NCBI RefSeq assembly: GCF_024834075.1
Contig: NZ_JANUXR010000001.1
Coordinates: 186,001-250,000, forward strand
Direction: 5' to 3'
Source of the DNA: Corynebacterium sp. HS2168-gen11
Lineage (GTDB): Bacteria; Actinomycetota; Actinomycetes; Mycobacteriales; Mycobacteriaceae
Length of the DNA: 64,000 bases
This document shows positions 53,162 to 63,394 of this stretch, piece by piece. Numbering within the stretch: position 1 is the stretch's first letter; each line of letters starts with the position of its first letter. A program made the translations under genes and the position numbers. Under the pieces are notes generated by a model that searched no databases, was not told the origin of the DNA, and worked only from the letters and a program-made list of their open reading frames with translations.

Positions 53162-54832
53162 ATGGCACAAGCGGTAGATCCTAGCCAACGCAGAGAAACA
53201 TTTTCTTCGCGTTGGGTCTTCATTTTGGCAGCGATCGGTTCAGCTGTCGGCCTAGGTAATATTTGGCGTTTCCCTTATACCGCCTTTGAAAATGGTGGCG
53301 GCGCCTTCTTGGTTCCATATCTGATCGCGCTGATCACAGCAGGTATCCCACTGCTATTCTTCGACTACGCATTGGGTCACCGCTATCGCGGCTCCGACCC
53401 ACTCATTTTCCGTCGCATTAAGAGCTGGGCAGAACCAATTGGCTGGATCCAGGTAGGCATCTGTTTCTTCATTACCATTTACTATGCAGCGATTATTGCA
53501 TGGGCTGGCCTGTATACGGTCAAATCCGTGAACCAGGTCTGGGGTGACGACCCAAACACCTACTTCTTCCAAGACTTCCTGCAGATGGATGCAAGTCAAA
53601 CCTTCTCCTTAGACTTCGTTGGTGAAATCTTTGTTGCACTCGCAGTCGTGTGGGTTGGCGCAATCATCGTATTGGCAATGGGTGTTGATTCCGGCATTGG
53701 CCGCATCTCGAAAATTTTCATGCCGCTGCTGACTGTCTTGTTCGTAATCGTTGTAGTACGTGCATTGTTCTTGCCAGGTGCTGTCGACGGTCTGAACACC
53801 TTCTTCACGCCAAAATGGGATGTCCTGTCGAACCCAACCGTGTGGGTGGCAGCCTATGGCCAGATCTTCTTCTCCTTGTCGGTATCCTTCGGCATTATGA
53901 TGACCTACTCGTCATACTTAAAGCCACGTACCAACTTAACTGGCACTGGTTTGGTAACCGCGTTTGCAAACTCTTCCTTTGAAGTGTTGGCAGGTATCGG
54001 CGTATTCGCAGCATTAGGCTTCATGGCTTTGCAGCAAGGTGTCGGCGTTGAAGAAGCTGCTTCTGGCGGCATCGGCTTGGCCTTTATCGCCTTCCCAACC
54101 ATTATTAACGAAATGCCATTGGGTGCACTGTTCGGCGTACTGTTCTTCGGTAGCTTGACTGTTGCAGGTTTTACCTCCTTGTTCTCCTTGTTCGAAGTAG
54201 TGGTCTCAGCTGTGAAAGACAAGACCAACTGGTCTCGTAAGGCGACTTCCCTGACTACCGGTGCCCTCATGGCGATCCTCTCCTTGACCTTGTTCTCCAC
54301 CACTGCTGGCCTGGTCAACTTGGATATTATGGACAAGTTCACCAACAACGTCGGTATTGTGGCAATCGCACTGATCATTATCTTCGTCTTCGACTGGATT
54401 CTGCGCCGTATCGATGAAGTTGCTGGCCACCTGAACATGGTTTCCTCCTTCCGCGTTGGCATTATCTGGCGTATCTGCATCGTGAATATCACCACCTTGG
54501 TTTTGGGTTATTTCTTGCTCCAAGAATTGATCAGCCTGATCAAGGAGCCATATGGTGGCTACACCACCAGCCAGGTTGCAATCTATGGTTGGGGTACCTT
54601 GGGTACTATCTTGGTTGTCTCACTGATCATGAGCTCACTAGCTTGGCCAAAGGGCTTGCCAATTGATGGCCCTCCAGGCTCCGACTTCGGTATCGAGCCA
54701 GAAATCTCTCGTGTGCCACAAGTACCACGCCAGTTCGATCCCGACGCTGATCGCATTGCAGGTTTTGCAATCGAGCAGTACAAGAAGGAAAAGCAAGCAA
54801 AGAAGCAAGAATCCAAGAAAGCACGAGGCTAA
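53162..54832 (+). CDS. metP: Methionine/alanine sodium symporter MetP (NSS family)
   Basis: A 556-residue sodium-dependent transporter of the NSS/SNF family, with about 12 TM helices. The N-terminal signature WVFILAAIGSAVGLGNIWRF is followed by PYTAFENGGGAFLVPY (Na+ and substrate site of helix 1). Followed 3 bases later by a metS-type gene, it matches the two-subunit methionine and alanine importer MetPS known from C. glutamicum. The start is the ATG at 53162, preceded by GAAAGG. Confidence 0.9.
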   Translation: MAQAVDPSQRRETFSSRWVFILAAIGSAVGLGNIWRFPYTAFENGGGAFLVPYLIALITAGIPLLFFDYALGHRYRGSDPLIFRRIKSWAEPIGWIQVGICFFITIYYAAIIAWAGLYTVKSVNQVWGDDPNTYFFQDFLQMDASQTFSLDFVGEIFVALAVVWVGAIIVLAMGVDSGIGRISKIFMPLLTVLFVIVVVRALFLPGAVDGLNTFFTPKWDVLSNPTVWVAAYGQIFFSLSVSFGIMMTYSSYLKPRTNLTGTGLVTAFANSSFEVLAGIGVFAALGFMALQQGVGVEEAASGGIGLAFIAFPTIINEMPLGALFGVLFFGSLTVAGFTSLFSLFEVVVSAVKDKTNWSRKATSLTTGALMAILSLTLFSTTAGLVNLDIMDKFTNNVGIVAIALIIIFVFDWILRRIDEVAGHLNMVSSFRVGIIWRICIVNITTLVLGYFLLQELISLIKEPYGGYTTSQVAIYGWGTLGTILVVSLIMSSLAWPKGLPIDGPPGSDFGIEPEISRVPQVPRQFDPDADRIAGFAIEQYKKEKQAKKQESKKARG

Positions 54833-54835
54833 ATC

Positions 54836-55003
54836 ATGACCGGAACTGCGATTACCATGATGGTGCTGTACATCTCTGTGATCTGGGGCGGCTTTATTGC
54901 CACGCTCATTCACCTGCAGCGTCACCCTGATGAAGAGTCAGGTAAGTTGGGCACTCATGCGTTTGCAACTGACGAAGTCTTGATTGCACAAGAAATTCGT
55001 TAA
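54836..55003 (+). CDS. metS: Methionine/alanine importer small subunit MetS
   Basis: A 55-residue single-TM protein: ITMMVLYISVIWGGFIATLI, then HLQRHPDE and a short soluble tail ending EIR. The position directly after metP and the features match the essential small subunit of MetPS. It is too short for routine gene finding. Confidence 0.88.
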   Translation: MTGTAITMMVLYISVIWGGFIATLIHLQRHPDEESGKLGTHAFATDEVLIAQEIR

Positions 55004-55027
55004 GTATTCAATGAAGTCTTAAGCGAC

Positions 55028-55057
55028 ATGGGGCGGTGGTAGCTACCACTGCCCCAT
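55028..55057 (+). terminator. Terminator after metS
   Basis: A 13-bp GC-rich stem with one G-T pair (55028-55040 with 55045-55057) and loop AGCT. Confidence 0.75.
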
Positions 55058-55078
55058 TGTTTATGCGAAGATAAAACA

Positions 55079-56434
55079 GTGTCTGAACATAACCACGCTC
55101 CCGCAGTCAGTGAGGAAGCCGCAGAAGTCTTCGAGCAACTCCAACCAGATGTCGAAGATCTCGAAAATATCGATCGTGCCGAAATCATCGCTGATGGCAT
55201 TCGCGCGCTCGCATCTTGGAGTTTGAGACTGCTCCTGATAGCAGCGGCAGCTTTTATGGGCTGGTACGTCTTAAGCCAAGTCTGGCGTGGTATCTTACCA
55301 GTCGCCTTTGCATTGATAATTTGCACCGTTCTCTGGCCGCCAGTTGCAGCTATGCGCCGAATTGGATTTCCAAAAGGACTTGCCTCCTTCGCCGCAGTTC
55401 TTGGCGCTTTAGGTTCTATGGGATTCGTCCTCTGGGTGATTACGCCAAATATCGCAGGGCAATCCCAAACCTTGTATTACCAAGCCATTGAAGCAGTTCA
55501 GCGCCTTCAGCTCTGGCTCCAAGGCCCACCTTTTAATCTCGACTCCGAACAACTGGCCGATCGTGTGAATGCAGCTGCTCAATGGATTCAACAACAAGGT
55601 GGTGCCATTGCCAGTGAGATTTTCACCGGTCTTGGCGTAGCTACATCTGTCGTAGTCACTGGCGGTATCGTCGCAGTATTAACCTTCTTCTTCCTCAAAG
55701 ATGGTGACAATTTCTTGCCGTGGCTCCGTGGTGTCGTCGGTAAGCGCGCAGGTTGGCATTTAACTGAATTATTAACCCGTGCATGGCGCACCTTATCTGG
55801 CTATATTCGGGCCCAAGCAATAGTGTCGCTTGCCGACGCAGTGTTTATCGGCATTGGTTTAATTATTCTCGGTGTTCCAATGGCGTTTGCACTGGCAGTC
55901 TTAACCTTTATTGCAGGATTTATCCCAATTGTCGGTGCGTTTGTCGCAGGTACGTTATCAGTCATGATCGCACTGGTTTCTCTTGGCGTGACCAAAGCAA
56001 TCGCCACCTTGATCTTGGTGTTATTAGTCCAACAAATCGAAGGCAATATTCTTTCTCCACTGCTGCACTCTCGTGCCATGAACCTGCATCCTGTCATTGT
56101 GTTAATCTCCATCACCATTGGCGGATCATTATTCGGCATCATTGGAGCTTTTTTGGCCGTACCTACAGCCGCCATGATCGCAGTGTTGCTGCGCTATATC
56201 CACGATATGATTGCCCTACGCTCGGGCGAGAAAACCGCCGCTGATATTGAGTTTGCAACTGCTGCCGGATCCTTAACTGGCCAATGGGGTGAGGCGATGG
56301 GCAAAAAACTCCTTGAGGATCGCCGCGCTCAGGCACAACTATCTATGAGCGGAGAAGATAAACACGCGCTACTGGATATCATTAATGTTGCGCCAAAAAC
56401 AGTGGCGAAAGTGTTTAAGAAAACTAAACACTAG
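55079..56434 (+). CDS. AI-2E/PerM family transporter
   Basis: A 451-residue membrane protein with about eight TM helices. The central long hydrophilic loop is followed by VLTFFFLKDGDNFLPWL, IIVLGVPMAFALAVLTFIAGFIPIVGAFVAG-type helices and VQQIEGNILSPLLHSRAMNLHP, both hallmarks of the AI-2E (TqsA/PerM) family. The GTG start lies close to a possible -10, with no clear ribosome site. The substrate is unknown. Confidence 0.88.
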   Translation: MSEHNHAPAVSEEAAEVFEQLQPDVEDLENIDRAEIIADGIRALASWSLRLLLIAAAAFMGWYVLSQVWRGILPVAFALIICTVLWPPVAAMRRIGFPKGLASFAAVLGALGSMGFVLWVITPNIAGQSQTLYYQAIEAVQRLQLWLQGPPFNLDSEQLADRVNAAAQWIQQQGGAIASEIFTGLGVATSVVVTGGIVAVLTFFFLKDGDNFLPWLRGVVGKRAGWHLTELLTRAWRTLSGYIRAQAIVSLADAVFIGIGLIILGVPMAFALAVLTFIAGFIPIVGAFVAGTLSVMIALVSLGVTKAIATLILVLLVQQIEGNILSPLLHSRAMNLHPVIVLISITIGGSLFGIIGAFLAVPTAAMIAVLLRYIHDMIALRSGEKTAADIEFATAAGSLTGQWGEAMGKKLLEDRRAQAQLSMSGEDKHALLDIINVAPKTVAKVFKKTKH

Positions 56435-56448
56435 TAGAATTAAGTTTT

Positions 56449-57255
56449 GTGACTAAAGCATCGGTATCTCAATCAACTCCCCCATTTTTTGGTTTTCCAG
56501 CATGGGTGTCTTTTGCGATCCTTGCGATCGGCGTCTGTTGCAGCATGCTACCAGTGTTTCTCAGCGCTGCCGTCACATTCTCGTTTTTCTTAGTCTTAAT
56601 TCTTACGATCATCTTCGTTGCCGTTCTCACCGCACCACGCGCACTATTTTTAGTGGTCGGCAGCATCCCGTTTGTATGCGCTATTGCGCTCGTGTCTGCC
56701 GGTGTTTTAACGGTCGTCCGCTCGTCGAGCCACCAGAATTGGGATTTCAGTGCCACAGAAAAAATTACGATGCTGTATCCACTGTTCCAGTTCTTTCCAG
56801 TTATGCTGGTGATTTCGCTCGTAGCTGCCGCGATCGCGGCGATTCGGTATGTACTGTTAAAGCGCTATGTGCGCACGGTTACCGTCAAACAAGCTCAGCT
56901 TCGACAGCAAGAATCTGAATCCAATAAACGCACAAATGCACAGTCTGCACAGGCACGCGCACGGATTCATCGTCGTATGCCTCGCGAAGGACAAACTGTC
57001 ACCGTAGAAGAATTGCTCAAGCGCACACAAGCTCCGACACATGCTTCACGACGCACACCAGTGACCCAAACTCCGCTGGATCAGCGTCAAGCGCACACCT
57101 TTGCTCCAAAACCTATGCGCACCCGCAACCAGCAGCAAGCGCCACAGCCACCTGCTGACGATTCATCACCGATTGCAACTGAACCACCAAATTTCAGACC
57201 AAAGAGATTCTTTGGCCGCTCAGTCGATCTCAATAAAGACCTTTATGATGAATAA
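56449..57255 (+). CDS. DUF6542-like membrane protein with a disordered tail
   Basis: A 268-residue protein. Four TM helices occupy ~18-145 (WVSFAILAIGVCCSMLPVFL; FFLVLILTIIFVAVL; VVGSIPFVCAIALVSAGVL; VMLVISLVAAAIAAI). A charged helix and a Gln/Pro/Arg-rich tail follow to ~250. It matches the DUF6542 type seen beside ispH in corynebacteria. The GTG start is 8 bases after a TAGAAT box, so it may be leaderless. The function is unknown. Confidence 0.72.
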   Translation: MTKASVSQSTPPFFGFPAWVSFAILAIGVCCSMLPVFLSAAVTFSFFLVLILTIIFVAVLTAPRALFLVVGSIPFVCAIALVSAGVLTVVRSSSHQNWDFSATEKITMLYPLFQFFPVMLVISLVAAAIAAIRYVLLKRYVRTVTVKQAQLRQQESESNKRTNAQSAQARARIHRRMPREGQTVTVEELLKRTQAPTHASRRTPVTQTPLDQRQAHTFAPKPMRTRNQQQAPQPPADDSSPIATEPPNFRPKRFFGRSVDLNKDLYDE

Positions 57256-57297
57256 ACCGTGGCCACTGCCCTTCAAGAACAAGGCAGTGGCCACGGT
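57256..57297. terminator. Terminator between DUF6542-like gene and ispH
   Basis: A 15-bp perfect stem (57256-57270 with 57283-57297) lies between convergent genes. Confidence 0.82.
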
Positions 57298-57312
57298 GGT
57301 ATAGCACTCGTA

Positions 57313-58266
57313 CTAGGCTCGTGGTGGTCGTAAATCACGCGGCAATGCGAAGGTAATCTTTTCAGCAGCAGTGCGAACTTCCTCAACCTCATCAAAGCCA
57401 TGCTGTGCTAACAGCTCCAATACCCCAGTGACTAAGATTTCTGGCACCGATGCTCCAGAGGACACCCCAATGGTTGTCACCCCTTCAAACCAGGCAGGAT
57501 CAATTTGATGAGCATAATCAACCAGGTATGAAGCCTTTGCGCCAGATTGCAAGGCAACTTCTACCAACCGCTTGGAATTGGAAGAGTTCTGAGATCCCAC
57601 CACAATGACAAGATCAGCCGCCTCGCTAATTTTTTTCACCGCAACTTGGCGATTCTGCGTCGCATAGCAGATATCATCACTTGGTGGATCCTGCAATTGC
57701 GGATATTTCTGATGCAAGAGCGTGACGATTTCCATCGTCTCATCAACCGACAGCGTAGTTTGTGACAACCACATAAGTTTGTCTTCATCAGCCAAAAACT
57801 CAGGCAGCGCATCAACACCTGCAACGCCATCCACTAAATGCGTGACTTCTGGGGCTTCACCGGTGGTACCTTCAACTTCTTCGTGCCCCTGATGCCCGAT
57901 AAATAAAATATGGTAGCCATCACGGGCAAAGCGTTTAACCTCATTATGCACCTTGGTAACCAACGGACAACTAGCATCAAGCGTTTTTAATGAGAGTTTC
58001 TCGGCTTCTGCATGCACAGCTGGGCTGACTCCATGAGCCGAAAACACAAGATGAGAGCCTGCTGGGACCTCAAATGTTTCATCAACAAAAATCGCACCGC
58101 GTTCTGCGAGGGTATCCACTACATACCGGTTGTGCACGATCTCCTTGCGCACATACACTGGAGTTCCGTACTTCTCTAAGGCACGTTCGACAGTTTCGAC
58201 TGCGCGATCGACGCCAGCGCAGTATCCTCGAGGTGCGGCAAGTAATACTTTCTTGTGTGAGCTCAT
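57313..58266 (-). CDS. ispH: 4-Hydroxy-3-methylbut-2-enyl diphosphate reductase
   Basis: A 317-residue [4Fe-4S] enzyme, the last step of the MEP isoprenoid pathway. The three cluster cysteines are in [26 protein letters not shown] and [10 protein letters not shown], with the proton-relay [10 protein letters not shown] and SSNSKRLVE also present. The start is 58266; a longer frame to 58443 would overlap xseA. Divergent from xseA, with 39 bp between. Confidence 0.95.
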   Translation of the reverse strand: MSSHKKVLLAAPRGYCAGVDRAVETVERALEKYGTPVYVRKEIVHNRYVVDTLAERGAIFVDETFEVPAGSHLVFSAHGVSPAVHAEAEKLSLKTLDASCPLVTKVHNEVKRFARDGYHILFIGHQGHEEVEGTTGEAPEVTHLVDGVAGVDALPEFLADEDKLMWLSQTTLSVDETMEIVTLLHQKYPQLQDPPSDDICYATQNRQVAVKKISEAADLVIVVGSQNSSNSKRLVEVALQSGAKASYLVDYAHQIDPAWFEGVTTIGVSSGASVPEILVTGVLELLAQHGFDEVEEVRTAAEKITFALPRDLRPPRA

Positions 58267-58305
58267 AGCGACTAAGTCTAAACCAAAAGGAGAACTTCCC
58301 CCACT

Positions 58306-59529
58306 GTGGCAGCTAAAAACACCCCAGAGACAGCTTTTCCTGTCCGCGAGTTCAATAAACAAGTCAAGGGTTGGATCGATCGACTTGGCAATATTTGGGT
58401 TGAAGGACAAGTCGCTCAAGTCCAGACTAAACCCAATTGGCAACTGGCCTACATTACGTTGCGCGACGTGGCCGAAGAAAACAGTCTTTCTGTGACCTGC
58501 TCCTCTGCTTTAGCCAAAGGGCTAGAAGCTGGTGCACGGGTGGTAGTCTTAGGTAAACCATCATTTTATGAAGGTCGCGGCAGCTTTTCGCTTGCAGTCA
58601 CAGAGATTCAACACGTTGGTTTAGGTGCGTTATTAGAGCGCATTGCCAAACTGCGGATGCAACTGCAAACTGAAGGTCTTTTTGATCCAAAGCACAAGCG
58701 CCCACTGCCATTTTTGCCGCGCACAATTGGGTTGATTACTGGCCGTGGTTCCGCCGCGGAGCGAGACGTGCTTTCTGTTGCACAACGTCGCTGGCCAGAA
58801 GTGCAATTCCGCGTGGAAAACACTGCTGTTCAAGGTCCACGCGCGGTTCCGGAAATTATTCGCGCGCTCGAAATCTTAGATGCCGATCCAAACGTGGATG
58901 TCATTATTATTGCGCGCGGCGGCGGCTCAGTCGAAGATCTCCTGCCATTTTCCGAAGAAAGCTTACAACGCGCCGTTTTCGCAGCACATACCCCAGTGGT
59001 ATCTGCGATCGGACATGAACCGGATAACCCAATTTTAGATAATACTGCCGATCTGCGAGCAGCAACTCCAACAGATGCGGCGAAAATGGTGGTTCCTGAC
59101 GTGCTTGCCGAAAAACGCCTCTTAGCTGAGCTCCGTCATCGCGGCGCTCAGGCCTTGCAAGGATGGGTGCAGCGCGAACAACAGGGATTGCGCAACGCCA
59201 AGCAACGCCCAGCGCTTGCCAACCCCTTGTTACAAGTAGAACGCTACGCTGAGGAACTTGACCGCCATCGCACTGCTTTACGACGCAGTCTCGAACTTCT
59301 CATCACCACGCAACACACCAAAATCACTGCGCTACGCCAGCAAGTTGCAGCCCTGGGGCCAGCGGCTACTCTGGCACGTGGGTATGCTGTCATGCAGGTT
59401 ATTCCACGTGACGGCAGTGAACCAGAAGTGGTCATGGATGTCGAGCAGGCACCACCGGGTAGTCAATTACGCATTCGCGTCGCTGGCGGTTCAGTGACCG
59501 CAGTTTCGATGAGTACCCAATCAAGTTAA
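58306..59529 (+). CDS. xseA: Exodeoxyribonuclease VII large subunit
   Basis: A 407-residue nuclease subunit with an N-terminal OB-fold ([21 protein letters not shown]), the catalytic region [19 protein letters not shown], and [20 protein letters not shown] with [13 protein letters not shown] coiled coil spans ~270-350, and a C-terminal domain starts at ARGYAVMQ. It forms exonuclease VII with XseB, 30 bases downstream. The start is a GTG with AGGAG slightly far upstream. Confidence 0.95.
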   Translation: MAAKNTPETAFPVREFNKQVKGWIDRLGNIWVEGQVAQVQTKPNWQLAYITLRDVAEENSLSVTCSSALAKGLEAGARVVVLGKPSFYEGRGSFSLAVTEIQHVGLGALLERIAKLRMQLQTEGLFDPKHKRPLPFLPRTIGLITGRGSAAERDVLSVAQRRWPEVQFRVENTAVQGPRAVPEIIRALEILDADPNVDVIIIARGGGSVEDLLPFSEESLQRAVFAAHTPVVSAIGHEPDNPILDNTADLRAATPTDAAKMVVPDVLAEKRLLAELRHRGAQALQGWVQREQQGLRNAKQRPALANPLLQVERYAEELDRHRTALRRSLELLITTQHTKITALRQQVAALGPAATLARGYAVMQVIPRDGSEPEVVMDVEQAPPGSQLRIRVAGGSVTAVSMSTQSS

Positions 59530-59559
59530 TATTAGATTTCACCTTCAAGGAGCACAGAT

Positions 59560-59805
59560 ATGAACGATATGGTTATTGGACGCGGGACAAATAATCTCAA
59601 CTTTGATCCAGTGGAGTCTTTAAGCTATGAACAAGCTCGTGATGAATTAGTCGAAATCATCACACATTTAGAGCGCGGTCAGATGAGTTTAGATGAATCA
59701 TTAAAGTTTTGGGAGCGTGGCCAAGCACTGGCCGCCTACTGTGAAACACAATTACAAGGTATTCAACAACGTATTACCCAAGCCTTGGAACAACACGAAC
59801 GTTAA
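59560..59805 (+). CDS. xseB: Exodeoxyribonuclease VII small subunit
   Basis: An 81-residue helical protein. [33 protein letters not shown] is the family core, followed by CETQL. Its gene follows xseA in the same operon, with AAGGAG before the ATG. It binds the XseA coiled coil. Confidence 0.93.
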   Translation: MNDMVIGRGTNNLNFDPVESLSYEQARDELVEIITHLERGQMSLDESLKFWERGQALAAYCETQLQGIQQRITQALEQHER

Positions 59806-59824
59806 TGTACATAAGGCCCGTATA

Positions 59825-59859
59825 CAGTGACGTCGCTGCAGTATTTTAAGACGTCACTG
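59825..59859. terminator. Hairpin between xseB and DUF4245 gene
   Basis: A 10-bp stem (59825-59834 with 59850-59859) overlaps the DUF4245 stop codon. It serves convergent genes. Confidence 0.65.
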
Positions 59860-60418
59860 AGATTGGGTCGGTATGCAGAGTTCGAGCGATAATATCGTCG
59901 AACTCTGCATCGGTTGCTGCACCTTCAAATAACACTCGGGCATCGCCAAGGTCAATCACACGCACATCGCGGACACCGCGCTCGTCTGAGGTAAAGACCT
60001 GCACGTCATGGCCTTCAATTTGATACGTACGAGTATGTTCTCGCAATTCATCATCATAACTGTCAATCACAGTTTCTAGTGGTACTGCAGTTTGCGTCAT
60101 TTGGATATACCCAGTTTTAGCAATCACCCAGCCAACTACCGGCGCCGGTTGACCGCCTACTGCACCACGACGAGCGGAATTGGTGATCCATTCGGCAGGG
60201 GCTGCCGGTAAACGCACCGGAAAAGGCATGGCTCGTGCTTCAAGACTGAAGAAAGTTGCGGCATCAACTTTATGAACTTCTGCAAATTCAGCCGTGTCCT
60301 TGCCGAATGTACACATGCCAGTAAAGCCCACCGAAAGTGCCATCACAATCACGATCGCGACCAATGAATAAGTAATATCGCGTCCTGATTGAAAGATCCT
60401 TGGTTTTTCTTCTGCCAT
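59846..60418 (-). CDS. DUF4245 family membrane-anchored protein
   Basis: A 190-residue protein with one N-terminal TM helix (SLVAIVIVMALSVGFTG) and an extracytoplasmic domain of the DUF4245 type: MPFPVRLPAAPAEWITNSAR, then VVGWVIAKTGYIQMTQT. A Gly-Arg-Asp start (FQSGRDITYSLV) is typical. The function is unknown; in corynebacteria it commonly sits between xseB and glpX, as here. Confidence 0.86.
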   Translation of the reverse strand: MAEEKPRIFQSGRDITYSLVAIVIVMALSVGFTGMCTFGKDTAEFAEVHKVDAATFFSLEARAMPFPVRLPAAPAEWITNSARRGAVGGQPAPVVGWVIAKTGYIQMTQTAVPLETVIDSYDDELREHTRTYQIEGHDVQVFTSDERGVRDVRVIDLGDARVLFEGAATDAEFDDIIARTLHTDPISVTS

Positions 60419-60627
60419 AGCAACCAGTATTGCATGATTTCTTTTTCACACAAACCAAACAGCTCACCTTCGGTATTTTTTGCAATTTTGATCACTGTTT
60501 CCCCATTATGGGGGCAATAAGGCTGCCATTTATTGGCTTAAAGTGTCACAATCAGAGTGCAACATAGTTCGAGTTTTACCCTTTCGAACAATCTTTCAGC
60601 CAATACCCAAGGAGGCTCAAGCTTTTC

Positions 60628-61644
60628 ATGTCCGATCAACATTCGGGAACTCCAGACCGTAACCTCGCCCTTGAACTCGTTCGCGTCACTGAAGCCGCCG
60701 CATTAGCATCAGGTCGCTGGGTAGGCCGTGGCAAGAAGAATGAAGGCGATGGTGCAGCCGTTGATGCTATGCGTAAACTGATTAACTCAGTGCATATGAA
60801 TGGTGTGGTTGTTATTGGCGAAGGCGAAAAAGACGAAGCACCAATGCTGTTCAATGGCGAACATGTTGGAACTGGCGAAGGCGCTGAGGTTGATATTGCA
60901 GTGGACCCAATCGATGGCACCACCTTGATGGCAGAGGGACGACCAAATGCAATTTCCGTACTTGCAGCAGCAGAGCGCGGCAGCATGTTTGATCCGTCTG
61001 CAGTGTTTTATATGAAAAAGATCGCTGTTGGGCCAGAGGCAGTCGGCGTGATCGATATTACTGCCCCAGTTGAACACAATATTCGAGCAGTAGCCAAGGC
61101 GAAAGGTATTTCACCATCCGATGTCACCGTTGTGGTATTGGATCGACCTCGTCATGAAAGCCTCATTCGTGATATTCGCGATGCAGGTGCCAAGGTTCGT
61201 CTCATTCGTGACGGCGATGTGGCAGGTGCGGTTGCAGCAGCAAAAGATTCTAATGCAATTGACATTATGATGGGCATCGGTGGCACTCCAGAAGGCATTA
61301 TTACCGCCTGTGCAATGAAGTGCATGGATGGCGAAATCCAGGGCATGTTGGCGCCAAAAGATGAGCAAGAAGCTGAAAAAGCGCGCGCTGCAGGCCATGA
61401 TCTATCCCGGGTGTTAACCACCAACGATTTAGTGTCTTCCGATAACTGTTATTTTGTCGCAACCGGTGTCACCAATGGCGATATGTTGCGTGGTGTTTCG
61501 TATCGGAAGAATGGTGCGACGACGCGTTCGCTGGTCATGCGATCAAAGTCTGGCACGGTTCGCTTTATTGAATCGGTACACAAGCTAGCAAAACTGCAGT
61601 CCTACTCAGTGGTTGATTATCTGCCAAAGGATGGATCACTCTAA
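60628..61644 (+). CDS. glpX: Fructose-1,6-bisphosphatase class II
   Basis: A 338-residue gluconeogenic phosphatase. The metal-binding [13 protein letters not shown] and [19 protein letters not shown] motifs are characteristic of GlpX. It hydrolyses fructose-1,6-bisphosphate in the cytoplasm. An AAGGAGG ribosome site precedes the ATG. The 209-bp upstream gap should hold the promoter. Confidence 0.95.
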   Translation: MSDQHSGTPDRNLALELVRVTEAAALASGRWVGRGKKNEGDGAAVDAMRKLINSVHMNGVVVIGEGEKDEAPMLFNGEHVGTGEGAEVDIAVDPIDGTTLMAEGRPNAISVLAAAERGSMFDPSAVFYMKKIAVGPEAVGVIDITAPVEHNIRAVAKAKGISPSDVTVVVLDRPRHESLIRDIRDAGAKVRLIRDGDVAGAVAAAKDSNAIDIMMGIGGTPEGIITACAMKCMDGEIQGMLAPKDEQEAEKARAAGHDLSRVLTTNDLVSSDNCYFVATGVTNGDMLRGVSYRKNGATTRSLVMRSKSGTVRFIESVHKLAKLQSYSVVDYLPKDGSL

Positions 61645-61658
61645 GAGAGCCGCGGTTA

Positions 61659-61701
61659 CCACTTTGCCTGTGTACTACCCAGAAAACAGGACCAGGCAAG
61701 T
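61659..61701 (+). terminator. Possible hairpin after glpX
   Basis: CCACTT-T-GCCTG near 61659 can pair with CAGGCAAGTGG near 61691-61701, with one bulge. No T-run follows, so termination is uncertain. The rest of the 297-bp glpX-fumC gap should hold the fumC promoter; I could not place it. Confidence 0.35.
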
Positions 61702-61941
61702 GGGAAAGGCCGTTTAGGGGTGATTCATCCCACTGCAACAGTTTTGTGTGCCACATTGCCACACTTTTGGGCAATTGTGGTACATACTTGAAGAAGCAAG
61801 ATCTGCCGTGCACTCCGATCTATTGCGATGGAACTGGCGAGCACGAAGCGATCTTCATCTACCCTAGTTTCACTATTGCCGCTAAGAACGTTTGCATCAG
61901 CGTGCGTCTTTGCGAGCAATACACCACGATTGGATACCTTT

Positions 61942-63336
61942 ATGACTGAATACCGCATTGAACATGACACCATGGGCGAAGTAAAGGTCCCTGTGAACGC
62001 TTTGTGGCGAGCACAGACCCAGCGCGCTGTTGAGAACTTCCCAATCTCCGGCCGCGGCTTGGAAGCAACCCAGATTCGTGCAATGGGTCTGCTCAAGGCA
62101 GCTTGTGCACAGGTGAATAAAGATCGTGGCCTTTTGGACACTGCGCAAGCAGATGCCATCATCGCCGCTGCAAAGGAAATCGCTGCAGGTAAGCACGATG
62201 CTGAATTCCCAATCGATGTGTTCCAGACTGGTTCCGGCACCTCTTCGAATATGAACACCAACGAAGTTATTGCATCTATCGCAAAGGCAAACGGCGTTGA
62301 GGTTCACCCTAATGACCACGTTAATATGGGCCAGTCCTCCAATGACACCTTCCCTACTGCAACCCATGTTGCAGCCACTGAAGCCGCTGTCACCGACCTG
62401 ATTCCAGGATTGAAGGTACTGCACGCATCTTTGGCAAAGAAGGCTGAAGAATGGAAGCATGTAGTCAAGTCTGGTCGCACCCACTTGATGGACGCTGTGC
62501 CAGTGACATTGGGCCAGGAATTCGCAGGCTACGCTCGTCAGATTGAAGCTGGCATCGAACGTATCGAAGCTACTCTCCCACGCTTAGGCGAACTCCCAAT
62601 TGGCGGTACCGCTGTTGGTACCGGTTTGAATACTCCAGCTGATTTCGGTGCTAAAGTCACCGCTGAGCTGGTTAATCTCACAGGCGTTGCTGAATTGAAA
62701 GAATGTGTCAACCACTTCGAAGCACAAGCAAACCGCGACGGCCTGGTTGAATTCTCCGGCGCAATGCGCTCGGTTGCAGTGTCATTGAACAAGATCGCCA
62801 ATGACATTCGTTGGATGGGCTCTGGCCCACTGACCGGCTTGGGCGAAATTCACTTGCCAGATCTGCAGCCAGGTTCTTCCATCATGCCAGGCAAGGTCAA
62901 CCCAGTGCTCTGCGAGACGGCAACCCAGGTGGCAGCTCAAGTTATCGGTAACGATGCAGCTGTGGCATTCGCAGGCTCTCAAGGTCACTTCGAACTCAAC
63001 GTGTTCATCCCAGTTATGGCACGCAACGTTCTCGAATCTGCTCGCCTGTTGGCAAATACTGCACGTCAGTTCGCAACCAAGCTCGTTGATGGCATTGAGC
63101 CAAATGTCGAGCGTATGCGTACCTTGGCAGAGTCGTCTCCTTCGATTGTGACTCCATTGAACTCCGCAATTGGCTACGAGAACGCAGCGAAAGTTGCCAA
63201 GACCGCTCTCAAGGAAGGCAAGACCATCCGTCAAACCGTCATTGACTTGGGCTTCGTTGATGGTGAAACCTTGACCGAGGAAGAACTCGACAAGCGTCTC
63301 GACGTTCTTGCAATGGCAAATACTGATCGCGACTAA
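61942..63336 (+). CDS. fumC: Class II fumarate hydratase
   Basis: A 464-residue TCA-cycle enzyme. The signature [11 protein letters not shown] is at ~318-328, with [13 protein letters not shown] and [17 protein letters not shown] for substrate binding. The start is the ATG at 61942 ([12 protein letters not shown]); a longer frame from 61828 has no family support. A clean terminator follows. Confidence 0.96.
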   Translation: MTEYRIEHDTMGEVKVPVNALWRAQTQRAVENFPISGRGLEATQIRAMGLLKAACAQVNKDRGLLDTAQADAIIAAAKEIAAGKHDAEFPIDVFQTGSGTSSNMNTNEVIASIAKANGVEVHPNDHVNMGQSSNDTFPTATHVAATEAAVTDLIPGLKVLHASLAKKAEEWKHVVKSGRTHLMDAVPVTLGQEFAGYARQIEAGIERIEATLPRLGELPIGGTAVGTGLNTPADFGAKVTAELVNLTGVAELKECVNHFEAQANRDGLVEFSGAMRSVAVSLNKIANDIRWMGSGPLTGLGEIHLPDLQPGSSIMPGKVNPVLCETATQVAAQVIGNDAAVAFAGSQGHFELNVFIPVMARNVLESARLLANTARQFATKLVDGIEPNVERMRTLAESSPSIVTPLNSAIGYENAAKVAKTALKEGKTIRQTVIDLGFVDGETLTEEELDKRLDVLAMANTDRD

Positions 63337-63342
63337 TCATCC

Positions 63343-63384
63343 AAACGCCGCTGATGACGTTCGTGTCACCAGCGGCGTTTTTTG
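63343..63384. terminator. Terminator between fumC and GntR gene
   Basis: An 11-bp stem (63343-63353 with 63370-63380) is followed by TTTT. Confidence 0.82.
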
Positions 63385-63394
63385 TTGTCTCCGG